A stretch of DNA of 23,337 nt from Vulcanisaeta sp. UBA163. Its GTDB lineage: Archaea > Thermoproteota > Thermoprotei > Thermoproteales > Thermocladiaceae. The notes under the pieces were generated by a model that was not told the origin of the DNA, did no database searches, and worked only from the letters and a program-made list of their open reading frames with translations. The translations under genes were made by a program, and so were the position numbers. The first letter of the stretch is position 1; each line of letters starts with the position of its first letter. Below, piece after piece: positions 14,262-22,717 of this stretch. The stretch spans positions 449 through 23,785 of the forward strand of contig DAJV01000001.1 in the NCBI GenBank assembly GCA_002496475.1, in the 5' to 3' direction.

Positions 14262-15974
14262 TCACTGGGAATTGACTAGTTTAAGTGCGACATCTATTAT
14301 TGACTCCTCATCAAGCCCATAAAACCTCAGTAATTCCTCCTCCGACCTACCCCAATGACCATAACCATCAACACCCAGCGTCTTCACCCTGGCAATACCG
14401 CCAACCAACTCAGCAATCGCGGAGCCAAGGCCACCCCTTGGTGAGTGCTCCTCAACAACAATTACATTACCAACTCTCCGGGCGATCCTCTTAACGGCAT
14501 ACTCATTGAGCGGCTTTATCGTAGGTACATTGTAGACGCTTACCCTGACGCCCACCTTCCTAAGTTCCATGGCGGCCTTAACGGCATTGTAGAGCGGAGG
14601 TCCATAACCCATTATCGCTGCGTCACTTCCATCCACCAACTCATACACATCACCAAGTTTGAACTCGTAATCCAAGTCCATTGTTACTGGCGGTGAGTAG
14701 TCACGACCAACCCTAACATAGACGGGTCCCCTATGCCCTATTATCCCTGGTATTATCCTCTCCACATCCCAAGCATCCGCCGGCGCAACAACGACCATGT
14801 TACTAAGGGTCCTCATTAGGGCCACGTCCTCAATCGCCTGATGACTCGGGCCATCCGCGAAGTCACTGAGGCCTGCATGTGTTGCTATTAACTTAACATT
14901 GAGGTTCATCCTACCCAGGGAATTCCTTATCTGTTCCCAACCCCTCATCATGAACATTGCGTAGGCCATGGCAATAGGCACATAACCACCCAGCGCAAAG
15001 CCCGCGGCAATACCAATGAGGTCCTGTTCAGAAATTCCAATGTTAAAGTACCTACCTGGGAATCTCTCGCCGAAGTACCTGGCCCTTGTTGATTCACCAA
15101 CATCTGTGGTAATAACCACTAACTTATTATTATCCTCACCAAGCCTTGCGAGAGTTACACCCAGGGCTTCCCTCATTGAGAACTGTGGTCTTTGCGGTGG
15201 GTTGAGGGTTTGCTTACCACTATTCTCAAGGTTCTTGATTCCCCTGCCCCTAATGGTGCCTAGGAAAATCACTGATGGCCTTCCCCTGTTTTCACGGGCC
15301 TTAATAATGAGATTAATGATTTCTTCATAATCATGACCGTTGCCATAAAGCACATTCCAACCAAGGGCTTCGAAGATCCTCATGTAGTTAATGGGCTTTA
15401 TCGTACTTGTCGGGCCATCAAGTTGATAACCATTTAAACTGACTATTGCTATTAGGTTGTCAAGACCGTACTTAACAGCCGTCATTGCCGCCTCCCAAGG
15501 CTGACCCTCATTTAACTCGCCATCACCCATTAACACATACACAACCCCATTACTGCAATCCCTGGACCTACTTGCCAATGCCAACCCAACGCCCATGCTG
15601 AGCCCCTGGCCCAGTGAGCCCGTTGTGGCATCTATGTATGGCAAGTCCATATTGTCGGCGTGCGTGGACACACTGGAGGTTAATTGATTAATTTCCATGA
15701 GCTTCTCAGCGGATATGGCGCCCTCAACGGTTAGTATTGAATACAGTGCCGGTGCGACATGCCCAATACTGAGTATGAACCAATCCCTGCAATCATCATT
15801 GCCTCTTCTCATGATCTTAATAAGCACATTTATTACATCCAAGGCAGCCAGCGAAGAGCCTAGGTGAATGTAGGGAAACTCCCTATCCAGCTTAATCAGT
15901 AGGTCCCTCGCCTTATCCCTAACCTCAACAAGCCTATTGAGGTCCAGCGAAATCCCTAACTTCTCAATTACCAT
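14262..15974 (-). CDS. tkt: Transketolase, both halves in one chain
   Basis: Thiamine diphosphate enzyme interconverting pentose, triose and tetrose phosphates; here its likely job is to make erythrose 4-phosphate for DAHP synthase. From the ATG at 15974 it has 570 residues. The N-terminal half carries ThDP motif GDGELNEGQPWEA (from 150), ending LNGYQLDG. The C-terminal half begins around 268 and has the catalytic Glu316 in ISEQDLIGIAAGFAL and THAGLSDFADGPSHQ. Many archaea encode these halves as separate genes; here they are joined and lack the extra C-terminal length of bacterial enzymes. A longer GTG start at 16010 is possible, but the best TATA box (16016-16026) would put transcription start downstream of it, so I prefer the ATG. 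DXP synthase is unlikely because the THAG...DGxSHQ order and aro context fit transketolase. Confidence 0.9.
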   Translation of the reverse strand: MVIEKLGISLDLNRLVEVRDKARDLLIKLDREFPYIHLGSSLAALDVINVLIKIMRRGNDDCRDWFILSIGHVAPALYSILTVEGAISAEKLMEINQLTSSVSTHADNMDLPYIDATTGSLGQGLSMGVGLALASRSRDCSNGVVYVLMGDGELNEGQPWEAAMTAVKYGLDNLIAIVSLNGYQLDGPTSTIKPINYMRIFEALGWNVLYGNGHDYEEIINLIIKARENRGRPSVIFLGTIRGRGIKNLENSGKQTLNPPQRPQFSMREALGVTLARLGEDNNKLVVITTDVGESTRARYFGERFPGRYFNIGISEQDLIGIAAGFALGGYVPIAMAYAMFMMRGWEQIRNSLGRMNLNVKLIATHAGLSDFADGPSHQAIEDVALMRTLSNMVVVAPADAWDVERIIPGIIGHRGPVYVRVGRDYSPPVTMDLDYEFKLGDVYELVDGSDAAIMGYGPPLYNAVKAAMELRKVGVRVSVYNVPTIKPLNEYAVKRIARRVGNVIVVEEHSPRGGLGSAIAELVGGIARVKTLGVDGYGHWGRSEEELLRFYGLDEESIIDVALKLVNSQ

Positions 15975-16015
15975 TGGAATTCCTGATATTCCATACGCCT
16001 CATTCAACACCCAGC

Positions 16016-16026
16016 AAATATTTAAG
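16016..16026 (-). promoter_or_regulatory. TATA element of the transketolase gene
   Basis: The minus strand reads CCTTAAATATTT around here, predicting a start of transcription near 15996, about 22 nt before the ATG at 15974. A second, weaker box (AATAAATATAG, about 16050-16060) could serve the GTG start at 16010. Confidence 0.4.
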
Positions 16027-16079
16027 GATTATCCTAACCTATATTATCTATATTTATTGAAGAGTCTACGGCATAGGGA

Positions 16080-16901
16080 TCACACGATATAACGTGTGTT
16101 TACGGGATTAGTAACCAAGTAATAACCCCAGTTCTCCTCTACATAATCTATAAATGGCCCCTCCTCCCCAGGTTTAAATATGGCGAATACGGATGGCCCA
16201 TTACCACTAACGCCAGCTGCCACAGCACCAAGACCTAGCGCGGCTCCTATGGTCTCTAATGACCTGTAGTACATCAGGGATTCCGCTACTAGGATGCCGT
16301 TTATCGTGGTTGCTCTCCATAGGTCACCATTTAAGGCAATATTAAATAATTCCCTGTATATTCTGGACAATGATTTCAACCTATCTATGTTGCTCAGATT
16401 CTTTTTCTCCCTATAGCCAGTGATCAATACCTTAAGTTCGCCGATAGGTATTTGCTTGATGATCCTCATTGACTTGTTGTCGGTCAAGACTGCACCGCCT
16501 AGTGTTGCAGCAGATGCATCATCGAAGGCCCCCGTTATTGATGATCCATGCGCCCTAGTTATAATAGCAGCTAACCTAGCAACCTCCACTGGATTTAGGT
16601 CCCTACCCATGAACCTCGTCACAGCGTAAATAACACCCGCTGCAACGGCGCTATTACTCTTTAAGCCGCTGGCGCTGGGAACCTCACTCTCAACATTAAT
16701 ACATGCATTAATTTTAGAATTGAATTCTCGCTCTAAGTAGTTAAGAATGAATAACAGGAAATCGTCCATTTTACAGAACCCCTCATTAACAGCTACCTTG
16801 ACCTTTAGGTCTATGGCAATGGCGCCACCTAACCATGCGGGTATTGCGTTTATTATCGATATTCCTCCATAGGTTATGTATTCCACGATCCTTGGGCACA
16901 T
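16080..16901 (-). CDS. aroK: Shikimate kinase, archaeal GHMP family
   Basis: Phosphorylates shikimate to shikimate 3-phosphate. It belongs to the GHMP kinase superfamily used by archaea, unrelated to the P-loop bacterial AroK. In the 273-residue protein, the N-terminal GGISIINAIPAWLGGAIAID resembles archaeal shikimate kinase start regions. The ATP loop is PSASGLKSNSAVAAG; ITGAFDDASAATLGG follows, and the third motif is AGVSGNGPSVFAIF. Homoserine kinase is the main alternative (same superfamily, and thrB is missing here), but the IINAI...AID pattern, TGAFDDA and the position between aroD and the aro genes favour shikimate kinase. The ATG start at 16901 faces aroD across 63 bp of shared AT-rich promoter. 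The transketolase follows after about 100 bp. Confidence 0.88.
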   Translation of the reverse strand: MCPRIVEYITYGGISIINAIPAWLGGAIAIDLKVKVAVNEGFCKMDDFLLFILNYLEREFNSKINACINVESEVPSASGLKSNSAVAAGVIYAVTRFMGRDLNPVEVARLAAIITRAHGSSITGAFDDASAATLGGAVLTDNKSMRIIKQIPIGELKVLITGYREKKNLSNIDRLKSLSRIYRELFNIALNGDLWRATTINGILVAESLMYYRSLETIGAALGLGAVAAGVSGNGPSVFAIFKPGEEGPFIDYVEENWGYYLVTNPVNTRYIV

Positions 16902-16917
16902 GATCTATTTAATATTA

Positions 16918-16928
16918 GTATTTAATAC
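16918..16928 (-). promoter_or_regulatory. TATA-like element of aroK
   Basis: The minus strand reads GTATTAAATAC, centred about 22 nt before the aroK ATG. The box is palindromic-looking and lies in the 63-bp divergent region shared with aroD. Confidence 0.35.
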
Positions 16929-16933
16929 CAATA

Positions 16934-16942
16934 TTTTTAAAT
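16934..16942 (+). promoter_or_regulatory. TATA element of aroD
   Basis: TTTTTAAAT is centred 27 nt before the aroD ATG, which fits a leaderless transcript. It abuts the aroK box, so the two promoters probably compete or share factors. Confidence 0.45.
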
Positions 16943-16964
16943 TTCTAATTATTAGTACCTAGTA

Positions 16965-17657
16965 ATGTCTACATGGGACAAACTGCTGGCGAGTAGGCCC
17001 GTGCTGGTCTGCGTCGTGCCCATGAGGAAGCCGTCTTTCTATTACTTGCCGACATCATGTGAGGCAGTGGAGCTTAGACTTGATTACCTGGACAGGCTTG
17101 ATTTTACCCAAGATGTTAAGGAGTTAATAGAGAGCTACGTGTCGCATTACCCAACGATAATCACGGTAAGGGAGCGTGATGAAGGTGGTAATCATGGTGT
17201 TGACTCTGAGATTAAGTACAAACTATTCGAGTTCGGCAAGGGCATTGGTGCCTTGTTGGATATAGAGGTGAGCCTATTAATGAGGAAGCCCGATATTTAT
17301 GGTGATCTCGCGGAGGGTTCCATAGTGTCCAGGCATGTCTTCAGCAGGGATGTTAATTCCTATGAATTGGCGCTTAAGGACCTAGACATAGCCAGGAAGT
17401 TTAGGGCCTTGATATACAAGGTCTTCTCAATAAATGATAACGACTTCATAAACCTACTAAACCTACTGAATACTGGTGATATTTACGTCGCTATCATACC
17501 AAGAAATCCCACGTTTAGGGCAGTATCGATAATGATGGGTTCAGCCCTAATGTTCTGTTCGGCACGTGGAAAGACAGGCCCAGGGCAGTTAAGTATTGGT
17601 TTATGTAATAAGGTTAAGATGCTTAAGGCGCCATTGTTGATGTTCGACAGGGAATGA
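16965..17657 (+). CDS. aroD: 3-Dehydroquinate dehydratase, type I
   Basis: Removes water from 3-dehydroquinate through a lysine Schiff base, the third shikimate step. The 230-residue TIM barrel has VELRLDYL near 36, TVRERDEGG (67-75), the general-base His124 in IVSRHVFS, the Schiff-base Lys152 in ALIYKVFS, and the C-terminal GKTGPGQLSIG that closes over the carboxylate. The size is typical of archaeal type I enzymes. It is alone on the plus strand, divergent from aroK and tail-to-tail with aroE with no base between the stop codons. The ATG start is supported by the TATA box 27 nt upstream. Confidence 0.95.
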   Translation: MSTWDKLLASRPVLVCVVPMRKPSFYYLPTSCEAVELRLDYLDRLDFTQDVKELIESYVSHYPTIITVRERDEGGNHGVDSEIKYKLFEFGKGIGALLDIEVSLLMRKPDIYGDLAEGSIVSRHVFSRDVNSYELALKDLDIARKFRALIYKVFSINDNDFINLLNLLNTGDIYVAIIPRNPTFRAVSIMMGSALMFCSARGKTGPGQLSIGLCNKVKMLKAPLLMFDRE

Positions 17658-18467
17658 TCACGGGTATTCCCCACGTAGCCTTAAAAGAACTTCCCTCCAC
17701 GTGGGCCCCTCAATGTCCCCAAGCCAGATCCTATCAGCCTCAAGTGCCTGCCTAACAAGTATCTCAAGTCCATCCACATGGGGTATTGAGTATTCACGGG
17801 CTAACCTAATAAGGTGAGTATCGCCATTAGGCATATACGCTAAATCAAGCACCAACCCAGCACCCAGAGCCCTGGGATTCACTGGAAATGGTTCATTGAT
17901 ACCCAGCGGTGTTGCATTAACCAATAACCAGGCACTAAGTCCAATGCTGGGTTGGAGAGAAAGGGTTACGCAGTCAACACCCCATGATTCGATTAATGAG
18001 CACAATTCACGCCCATGTTCAAGCGTCCTGTTCAATACGTAAACCCTGGCACATCCTAAATCCCTAAGGGCCAGGGCAACGGCTCTCGCAACGCCACCAG
18101 CACCGATAATCAAGGCATCCTCCCCTGAGTAACCCCTCTCGCTCAAGGCCTGCCTAATGGCTAGGTAATCGGTGTTGTAACCCAGTAATTCCCCGCCTTT
18201 ACTCACCACGGTGTTAACGCTATTAAGCACCCTTGCGGGGCCCACGGCATCATTGATTAAATTAACAATGGTCACCTTATGGGGCATTGTTACGTTGAAG
18301 CCGCCTAACGAGTCCCTAGCCACCTCCACAAAGTAATGCAGCTTCTTTGGCGGTATCCTCAATGGGACGTAGATGGAATCCACACCTAATACACTGAATA
18401 CGTAATTATGAATACTCGGTGAAAGAGTGTGATTCAGTGGGTACCCGATTACGGCATAGACCTGCAT
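17658..18467 (-). CDS. aroE: Shikimate dehydrogenase
   Basis: NADPH-dependent reduction of 3-dehydroshikimate to shikimate. The 269-residue protein has SPSIHN (Ser16/Ser18 bind the substrate carboxylate), GFNVTMPHK with catalytic Lys64, NSVNTV, GYNTD with catalytic Asp100, the nucleotide loop GAGGVAR (122-128) and NRT (146-148), a motif that marks NADP preference. It is the last gene of the tyrA-aroG-aroB-aroE operon; its ATG lies 19 bp inside the end of aroB, with GGTGA 7 nt upstream. Not fused to aroD, unlike some archaeal and plant forms. Confidence 0.95.
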   Translation of the reverse strand: MQVYAVIGYPLNHTLSPSIHNYVFSVLGVDSIYVPLRIPPKKLHYFVEVARDSLGGFNVTMPHKVTIVNLINDAVGPARVLNSVNTVVSKGGELLGYNTDYLAIRQALSERGYSGEDALIIGAGGVARAVALALRDLGCARVYVLNRTLEHGRELCSLIESWGVDCVTLSLQPSIGLSAWLLVNATPLGINEPFPVNPRALGAGLVLDLAYMPNGDTHLIRLAREYSIPHVDGLEILVRQALEADRIWLGDIEGPTWREVLLRLRGEYP

Positions 18468-19495
18468 TCCTCAATCACCAGTTTTGTCAAGTCCTCAATC
18501 CTCACCCTAACCAAGTCCCACCTACCTACGTCAATCACCACTGGCAACTTAATGAACCCACCACTCCTCTTCTTATCCCTCACCATGGCATTAACCAGTC
18601 CACTCACATCAATGGTAACCCTATTGACTAGGTTAAACCGCGTCAATGCATCCATTAATAGGCCAGGCACATCCTTCGACGTATAGCCTAGCCTAACACC
18701 AATACGTGCCTCACAAATCATGCCTAGCGCTACCGCCCTACCATGACTAATTGAGAAGTTGGACTCGGATTCTATGGCGTGCCCCACCGTATGCCCATAA
18801 TTAAGCACAGCCCTTGTAACACCCCTATCCAACTCATCAACCTCAACAACACTCGCCTTATCCCTTAAGGACTTATAAATAACCTCCTCAAGAACCCCAT
18901 AATCCCTACCTAGTAATTTGCCTGGGTTACTCATTACTTGACTCAGTAATTCCCTATCCATGGTTATGCCATACTTAATGACCTCGGCAAAGCCATCAAT
19001 GTAACTAGGCATTGGTAGTGATTCTAGGAAGGATAGGTCAATGATTACGTACCTTGGCTGCCTAATAACGCCTATCACGTTCTTAAGACCAAGGGCATTA
19101 ACACCTGTCTTGCCGCCGAGGGACGCATCGACCATGGACAACATTGTTGTTGGAACATTAACATAATCAACACCCCTAAGGTATATCGACGCTGAGAAAC
19201 CCACTACATCAAGGACACTACCACCACCAACACCAATGAATAGGCCATCCCTATCAATACCGATTTCATGGGCATTCCTCACAATGCTTAACACCATCTC
19301 AATGCTTTTACCCTCCTCACCATCAATCACCGGGATCAATGAACACTTCGTATAAACCCTATCAGCAATACTCCTTGAGGCAAACACCACGCACCCAGTG
19401 TATTTCCCCGAGATTTTTTCCAGGACATCACCATGATTAGCATTGATTAAAACCTCGACATTACCATCACGCGATTTATAGGTGAATTCCCTCAT
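18449..19495 (-). CDS. aroB: 3-Dehydroquinate synthase
   Basis: Cyclises DAHP to 3-dehydroquinate using bound NAD and zinc. The 348-residue protein has the NAD loop GVGGGSVLDVVGF (88-100), PTTMLSMVDASLGGKTGVN (115-133), zinc ligands Glu171 (GFAEVIKYG), His235 (NYGHTVGHAIE) and His251 (SHGRAV), and DKKRSGG late in the chain. It is the classical enzyme of the bacterial-type route, not the archaeal AroB' that acts on aminodeoxyketoheptosonate, so this organism uses the DAHP pathway. The ATG forms a 4-bp ATGA overlap with the aroG stop. Confidence 0.95.
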   Translation of the reverse strand: MREFTYKSRDGNVEVLINANHGDVLEKISGKYTGCVVFASRSIADRVYTKCSLIPVIDGEEGKSIEMVLSIVRNAHEIGIDRDGLFIGVGGGSVLDVVGFSASIYLRGVDYVNVPTTMLSMVDASLGGKTGVNALGLKNVIGVIRQPRYVIIDLSFLESLPMPSYIDGFAEVIKYGITMDRELLSQVMSNPGKLLGRDYGVLEEVIYKSLRDKASVVEVDELDRGVTRAVLNYGHTVGHAIESESNFSISHGRAVALGMICEARIGVRLGYTSKDVPGLLMDALTRFNLVNRVTIDVSGLVNAMVRDKKRSGGFIKLPVVIDVGRWDLVRVRIEDLTKLVIEECRSMP

Positions 19496-20487
19496 AGTGA
19501 CCTACCAATAGCCCTGGCAACCTCCCTACCCTTAATCATTAACTCCCTAAACATGTCAAAGGTTAATTGTTGCTCAGCATCAGAGAGGGCCTCCCAGGGC
19601 CTTGGATGAACCTCCACGAGAAGCATGTCTGCACCGGCGGCTATCGCTGCGAGAGCCAGTGGTATTACTAAGTCCCTCCTACCCGCTGGGTGCGATGGAT
19701 CAACACAGACAGGTAGATGCGTTAGTTTCTTAACAGCGGCAACGGCACCGAGGTCTAGGGTAAACCTAGTTGCATGCTCAAACGTCCTTATACCCCTCTC
19801 GCAAAGCACCACGTCTCCATCACCCTCAACAAGTATGTACTCAGCAGCCTGTAACCACTCCTCAACGGTATTGCCAAGGCCACGCTTCAGGAGTACGGGC
19901 TTACCCACCCTACCAACCTCCCTGAGAAGGTCGAAGTTCTGGGCATTCCTAGCACCTATCTGTAACGCATCCACGTAATCAGCCACGGTCTTAACCATCC
20001 TAGTATCCATCACCTCCGAGACCACTGGAATACCGACCTCATCACCAACCCTCCTAAGTATCTTAAGGCCTTCAACACCAAGTCCCTGGAAGCTGTATGG
20101 ATTCGTCCTAGGCTTAAACGCACCACCCCTAAGCAATTTAGCTCCTGCCTCCTTAACGGCTATTGCCGTATCCCTAACCTGTTCATAACCCTCCACTGCG
20201 CAGGGACCCGCGGCAACCACAACCCCATCACCACCGATCCTAACCCCATCAACATCAACTATGGTCTTACCCCTCCAGGCATTACTCACTAATTGATACT
20301 TAGTCTTAATTTCAATAACAACTGCATTTGGGTCTATTGACTTGATGGCGTTGACGTCGACCCTTGAGTCAGGCCAGGTAATTATCAAGTCATCTCCATA
20401 AATCTTAACAATGCTCAATTTAACCTTAGCACTATCCAATAAGCTGGCTATATCGTTTACCCTATCCTTCGAAGCCTTGATTATCAT
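19492..20487 (-). CDS. aroG: DAHP synthase with N-terminal ferredoxin-like domain
   Basis: Condenses PEP and erythrose 4-phosphate to DAHP, the first shikimate step. The 331-residue protein is of the type I-beta (KDO8P synthase-like) family. Residues 1 to about 65 form a small alpha-beta domain as in the Thermotoga enzyme, where it mediates feedback inhibition by tyrosine and phenylalanine; I infer similar control. The barrel has AGPCAVE (93-99), LRGGAFKPRTNPYSFQG (119-135), QIGARNAQNF, KRG and DPSHPAGRR. Metal ligands by position are Cys96, His265, Glu292 and Asp303. Start ATG 20487 overlaps the tyrA stop by 4 bp, with GGGGGTG just upstream. It sits next to the chorismate mutase domain of TyrA, with which this family often works. 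Confidence 0.95.
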   Translation of the reverse strand: MIIKASKDRVNDIASLLDSAKVKLSIVKIYGDDLIITWPDSRVDVNAIKSIDPNAVVIEIKTKYQLVSNAWRGKTIVDVDGVRIGGDGVVVAAGPCAVEGYEQVRDTAIAVKEAGAKLLRGGAFKPRTNPYSFQGLGVEGLKILRRVGDEVGIPVVSEVMDTRMVKTVADYVDALQIGARNAQNFDLLREVGRVGKPVLLKRGLGNTVEEWLQAAEYILVEGDGDVVLCERGIRTFEHATRFTLDLGAVAAVKKLTHLPVCVDPSHPAGRRDLVIPLALAAIAAGADMLLVEVHPRPWEALSDAEQQLTFDMFRELMIKGREVARAIGRSL

Positions 20488-21467
20488 GTCCCAACACCCC
20501 CAATAGCATTGTCATCATTAAGTCCCTTAACCACCTCCTTTAATAAATCACCCAATTCCTCAGCCACACTCCTCGAGTATGGATTAAGCCTAAACAACTC
20601 ATTACTAACCTCGGGTTGCTCCAAAACCCTCCCCAAGGCCTTAAGCGTATACTTGAGGCTATGAGTAGCCAGTGGCGTATCTAGGTCAAGGCCAGCCTTC
20701 CTCATTGCCCTATAAAGCGTTAGCAATAGTATGTGGTGAGTAACCTGGATATACGCCATTAACCTATCATGTTCCTCAGGGCTGTTTAGAATCACGACAT
20801 TAAGTCCTGCTTCCGTGAAGAGTTCCCTGGCCATATCAATCCTATCACTACCTGACTTGGATGGTATTAGGACCACGGTCTCTCCAATTGGATTACTCAA
20901 CTCACCAAAGAGTGGGTGTGCACTTATGTAGTGGAATCCTGCCCTCAAGGACTCGTTCTCGATAAGCCTAAACATGGGTGTCTTAACGGAGAACAGGTCC
21001 ATGACCACGGAACCCCTGAACCTACTTGAGTATTTAGTAATTATGTCCAGGGATTCGGAGGTTGGTCTTGTAGCAAGCATAATGACGTCGCTAGGCACCA
21101 ACTCCTCGGAACGCCTCTGAAGGACAATGTTGGCAACCCTACCAAGCGCCTTGGCCAGTGTCCTACCAACCCTACCACTACCGACTATAGTCACTCTGAT
21201 ATCCAGTTTATTCGTTAGTTGAATCCTCTTCGACGCCTCAATTATGAACTGCGCAATCCCAATTGCGGACTCAAGGTCAATACCGAACCTACCTAAACCC
21301 TCAACCCACTTAGCAATAACCTCCCTCTCACGAACCTCATCAACAATTGGTAAACCGAGACCCCTCTTGACCCTACCAACCTCAACCGCAAGCCTAACCC
21401 TCTCCCCAATCAACCTAATCAACTCCTCATCAACAGCATCAATACCACGCCTCAACTCAGAGAGCAT
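20484..21467 (-). CDS. tyrA: Chorismate mutase-prephenate dehydrogenase fusion
   Basis: Two consecutive steps to tyrosine in one chain. Residues 1 to about 85 are an AroQ-type helical chorismate mutase with the expected Arg23, Lys34 and the R-E-R-E pair region at 46-49 (VGRVK, EVREREV). Residues from 90 are the dehydrogenase: nucleotide loop GSGRVG (96-101), catalytic His184 in AHPLFGE, and QVTHHILL (241-248). The domain order matches the enterobacterial T-protein. No ACT domain follows. The frame can extend to a TTG at 21503, but the ATG at 21467 has GGTGG 5 nt upstream and is followed at once by the usual mutase N terminus (LSELRRGIDAVDEELIRLI), so I use it, giving 327 residues. First gene of the tyrA-aroG-aroB-aroE operon. 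Confidence 0.93.
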   Translation of the reverse strand: MLSELRRGIDAVDEELIRLIGERVRLAVEVGRVKRGLGLPIVDEVREREVIAKWVEGLGRFGIDLESAIGIAQFIIEASKRIQLTNKLDIRVTIVGSGRVGRTLAKALGRVANIVLQRRSEELVPSDVIMLATRPTSESLDIITKYSSRFRGSVVMDLFSVKTPMFRLIENESLRAGFHYISAHPLFGELSNPIGETVVLIPSKSGSDRIDMARELFTEAGLNVVILNSPEEHDRLMAYIQVTHHILLLTLYRAMRKAGLDLDTPLATHSLKYTLKALGRVLEQPEVSNELFRLNPYSRSVAEELGDLLKEVVKGLNDDNAIGGVGT

Positions 21468-21472
21468 AACAA

Positions 21473-21477
21473 CCACC
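21473..21477 (-). promoter_or_regulatory. Ribosome binding site deciding the tyrA start
   Basis: GGTGG on the minus strand lies 5 nt before the ATG at 21467. It supports this start over the upstream TTG at 21503, which has no such site. Confidence 0.5.
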
Positions 21478-21595
21478 AACAACCCAACGATTACTGCCCA
21501 CAACTACGCCAACGCACCAATGGGTTTTAACAAGACGTCTCACGGATCTAGATAATATTCCATATGGGTCCCGAGATTATTAAGAGACTATATTT

Positions 21596-22717
21596 TTAAG
21601 CATTACCACTATTTACAGAATTGGCAAGGCACCTAAGCCCAACCACTGCATCTCTCATCAACTTATCCGGCAGTATGTACTTATTGCCCTCCTTAACGAG
21701 TAGTGAGTAATCCAGCAACGCCTTAATCAGGGAGTCAATAATTGAGTTATTCAACTCCCTACCTTCCAAGGCCTCTAGAGACTTCTTAACGTCTGACCAG
21801 CGGCAACCATTAATGCAAGTCTCAAGTATTCTCAAGTACCTCCTCTCCGCCAAGTACCTGCCCTCACCTATGAAGTTACATACCTCCCTACGAATTAAGT
21901 TAACAGCCTCCCTCCTTGTCTCACTCAACGCCTCATCAAAACCCACCCTGAGGGCCCTATAGCCGAAGTAAGTTAACCAACCAGGGTTACCGCCAAACTC
22001 CTCATATGCCTGCTCAGCCCTATCAAAATTAATGCCATGCTCCTCGAAGCCCCGCCTAAGGAACTCAATGGCCTGCTCCCTAGTGAAGGGTTTAAGCGTT
22101 ATGTCGATGTATGCCCTACCGAATAGTGGTGACTCGGGGTCATCAAGCTTTAGGAACCTGGTGAACACCCTAAACTCGGACCCTGTTATAATGAGCGTCA
22201 TATTCCTAAGATTATCATATGTGTAGGCCAATACCGGCAGTATGCCGAAGCCCCTGGCCTTAACAAGCTCCTGGGCCTCATCAAAAACTATGATTGCCCT
22301 TAAACCCTCATCACCAGCCCACTCATCTATTGAATCCAGCACCTCAGCCAGCATAACCCGGTCCCTACCCCATGATAGGCTAACCCTGAAGCCGTTGATG
22401 CCAACGCCCCTAATTCTCGATAGTATGCTCAACAACCTCCTCGACCTAGACCTGGCGTTTATGGCGTCCTCAAGCGCCTTGACGAAGTCCCTATAACTCA
22501 CGTAACCACTCTCCTCAAACCTCCTAAGGTCAATGTAGAAGTAGTTATTGGGCACATACTCATTAAGCACGGCCCTAATCAATGAAGACTTACCAACCCT
22601 CCTGAGACCGAAGACTATGATCAACGGCTCATTAAGACTGTCCTTAAGTCTCCTAACCTCATCATCCCTATCGAATAAGTCCCTAAGGCTCTCCTTAATG
22701 CGGATATCGAATAGCAG
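21596..22717 (-). CDS. Archaeal AAA-type ATPase with C-terminal winged-helix-like region
   Basis: The P-loop ATPase has Walker A GLRRVGKSS (37-45, Lys43), Walker B AIIVFDEAQE (Asp-Glu at 146-147), a sensor-like LIITGSEFRVF, and a C-terminal region of about 130 residues that looks like the winged helix of the archaeal ATPase family found in many copies in crenarchaea. Cellular role unknown; partners are often DNA or mobile-element related. The first ordinary start, TTG 22624, begins right at the Walker A strand, which would delete the family's N-terminal helix. The frame is open upstream and encodes LFDIRIKESLRDLFDRDDEV, a typical beginning (LFDR-E-E-E-x pattern). The only start-like codon there is CTG at 22717, preceded by GGTGGGGGTAAC. 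I therefore end the gene at 22717 (374 residues), as an inference. It has no evident link to aromatic synthesis. Confidence 0.75.
   Translation of the reverse strand: MLFDIRIKESLRDLFDRDDEVRRLKDSLNEPLIIVFGLRRVGKSSLIRAVLNEYVPNNYFYIDLRRFEESGYVSYRDFVKALEDAINARSRSRRLLSILSRIRGVGINGFRVSLSWGRDRVMLAEVLDSIDEWAGDEGLRAIIVFDEAQELVKARGFGILPVLAYTYDNLRNMTLIITGSEFRVFTRFLKLDDPESPLFGRAYIDITLKPFTREQAIEFLRRGFEEHGINFDRAEQAYEEFGGNPGWLTYFGYRALRVGFDEALSETRREAVNLIRREVCNFIGEGRYLAERRYLRILETCINGCRWSDVKKSLEALEGRELNNSIIDSLIKALLDYSLLVKEGNKYILPDKLMRDAVVGLRCLANSVNSGNA

Noticed and set aside
14262..15974. 1-deoxyxylulose 5-phosphate synthase
   Set aside because: Archaea make isoprenoids by the mevalonate route, and the THAG...DGPSHQ motif and aro context fit transketolase.
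16080..16901. GHMP kinase as homoserine kinase, since thrB is otherwise missing
   Set aside because: The N-terminal IINAI...AIDLKV pattern and TGAFDDA fit archaeal shikimate kinase, and the gene lies between aroD and aroA rather than near thrC/hom.
21468..21503. Extra 12 N-terminal hydrophobic codons of tyrA read as a signal anchor
   Set aside because: They start at TTG with no ribosome site; the mutase domain begins exactly at ATG 21467, which has GGTGG upstream.
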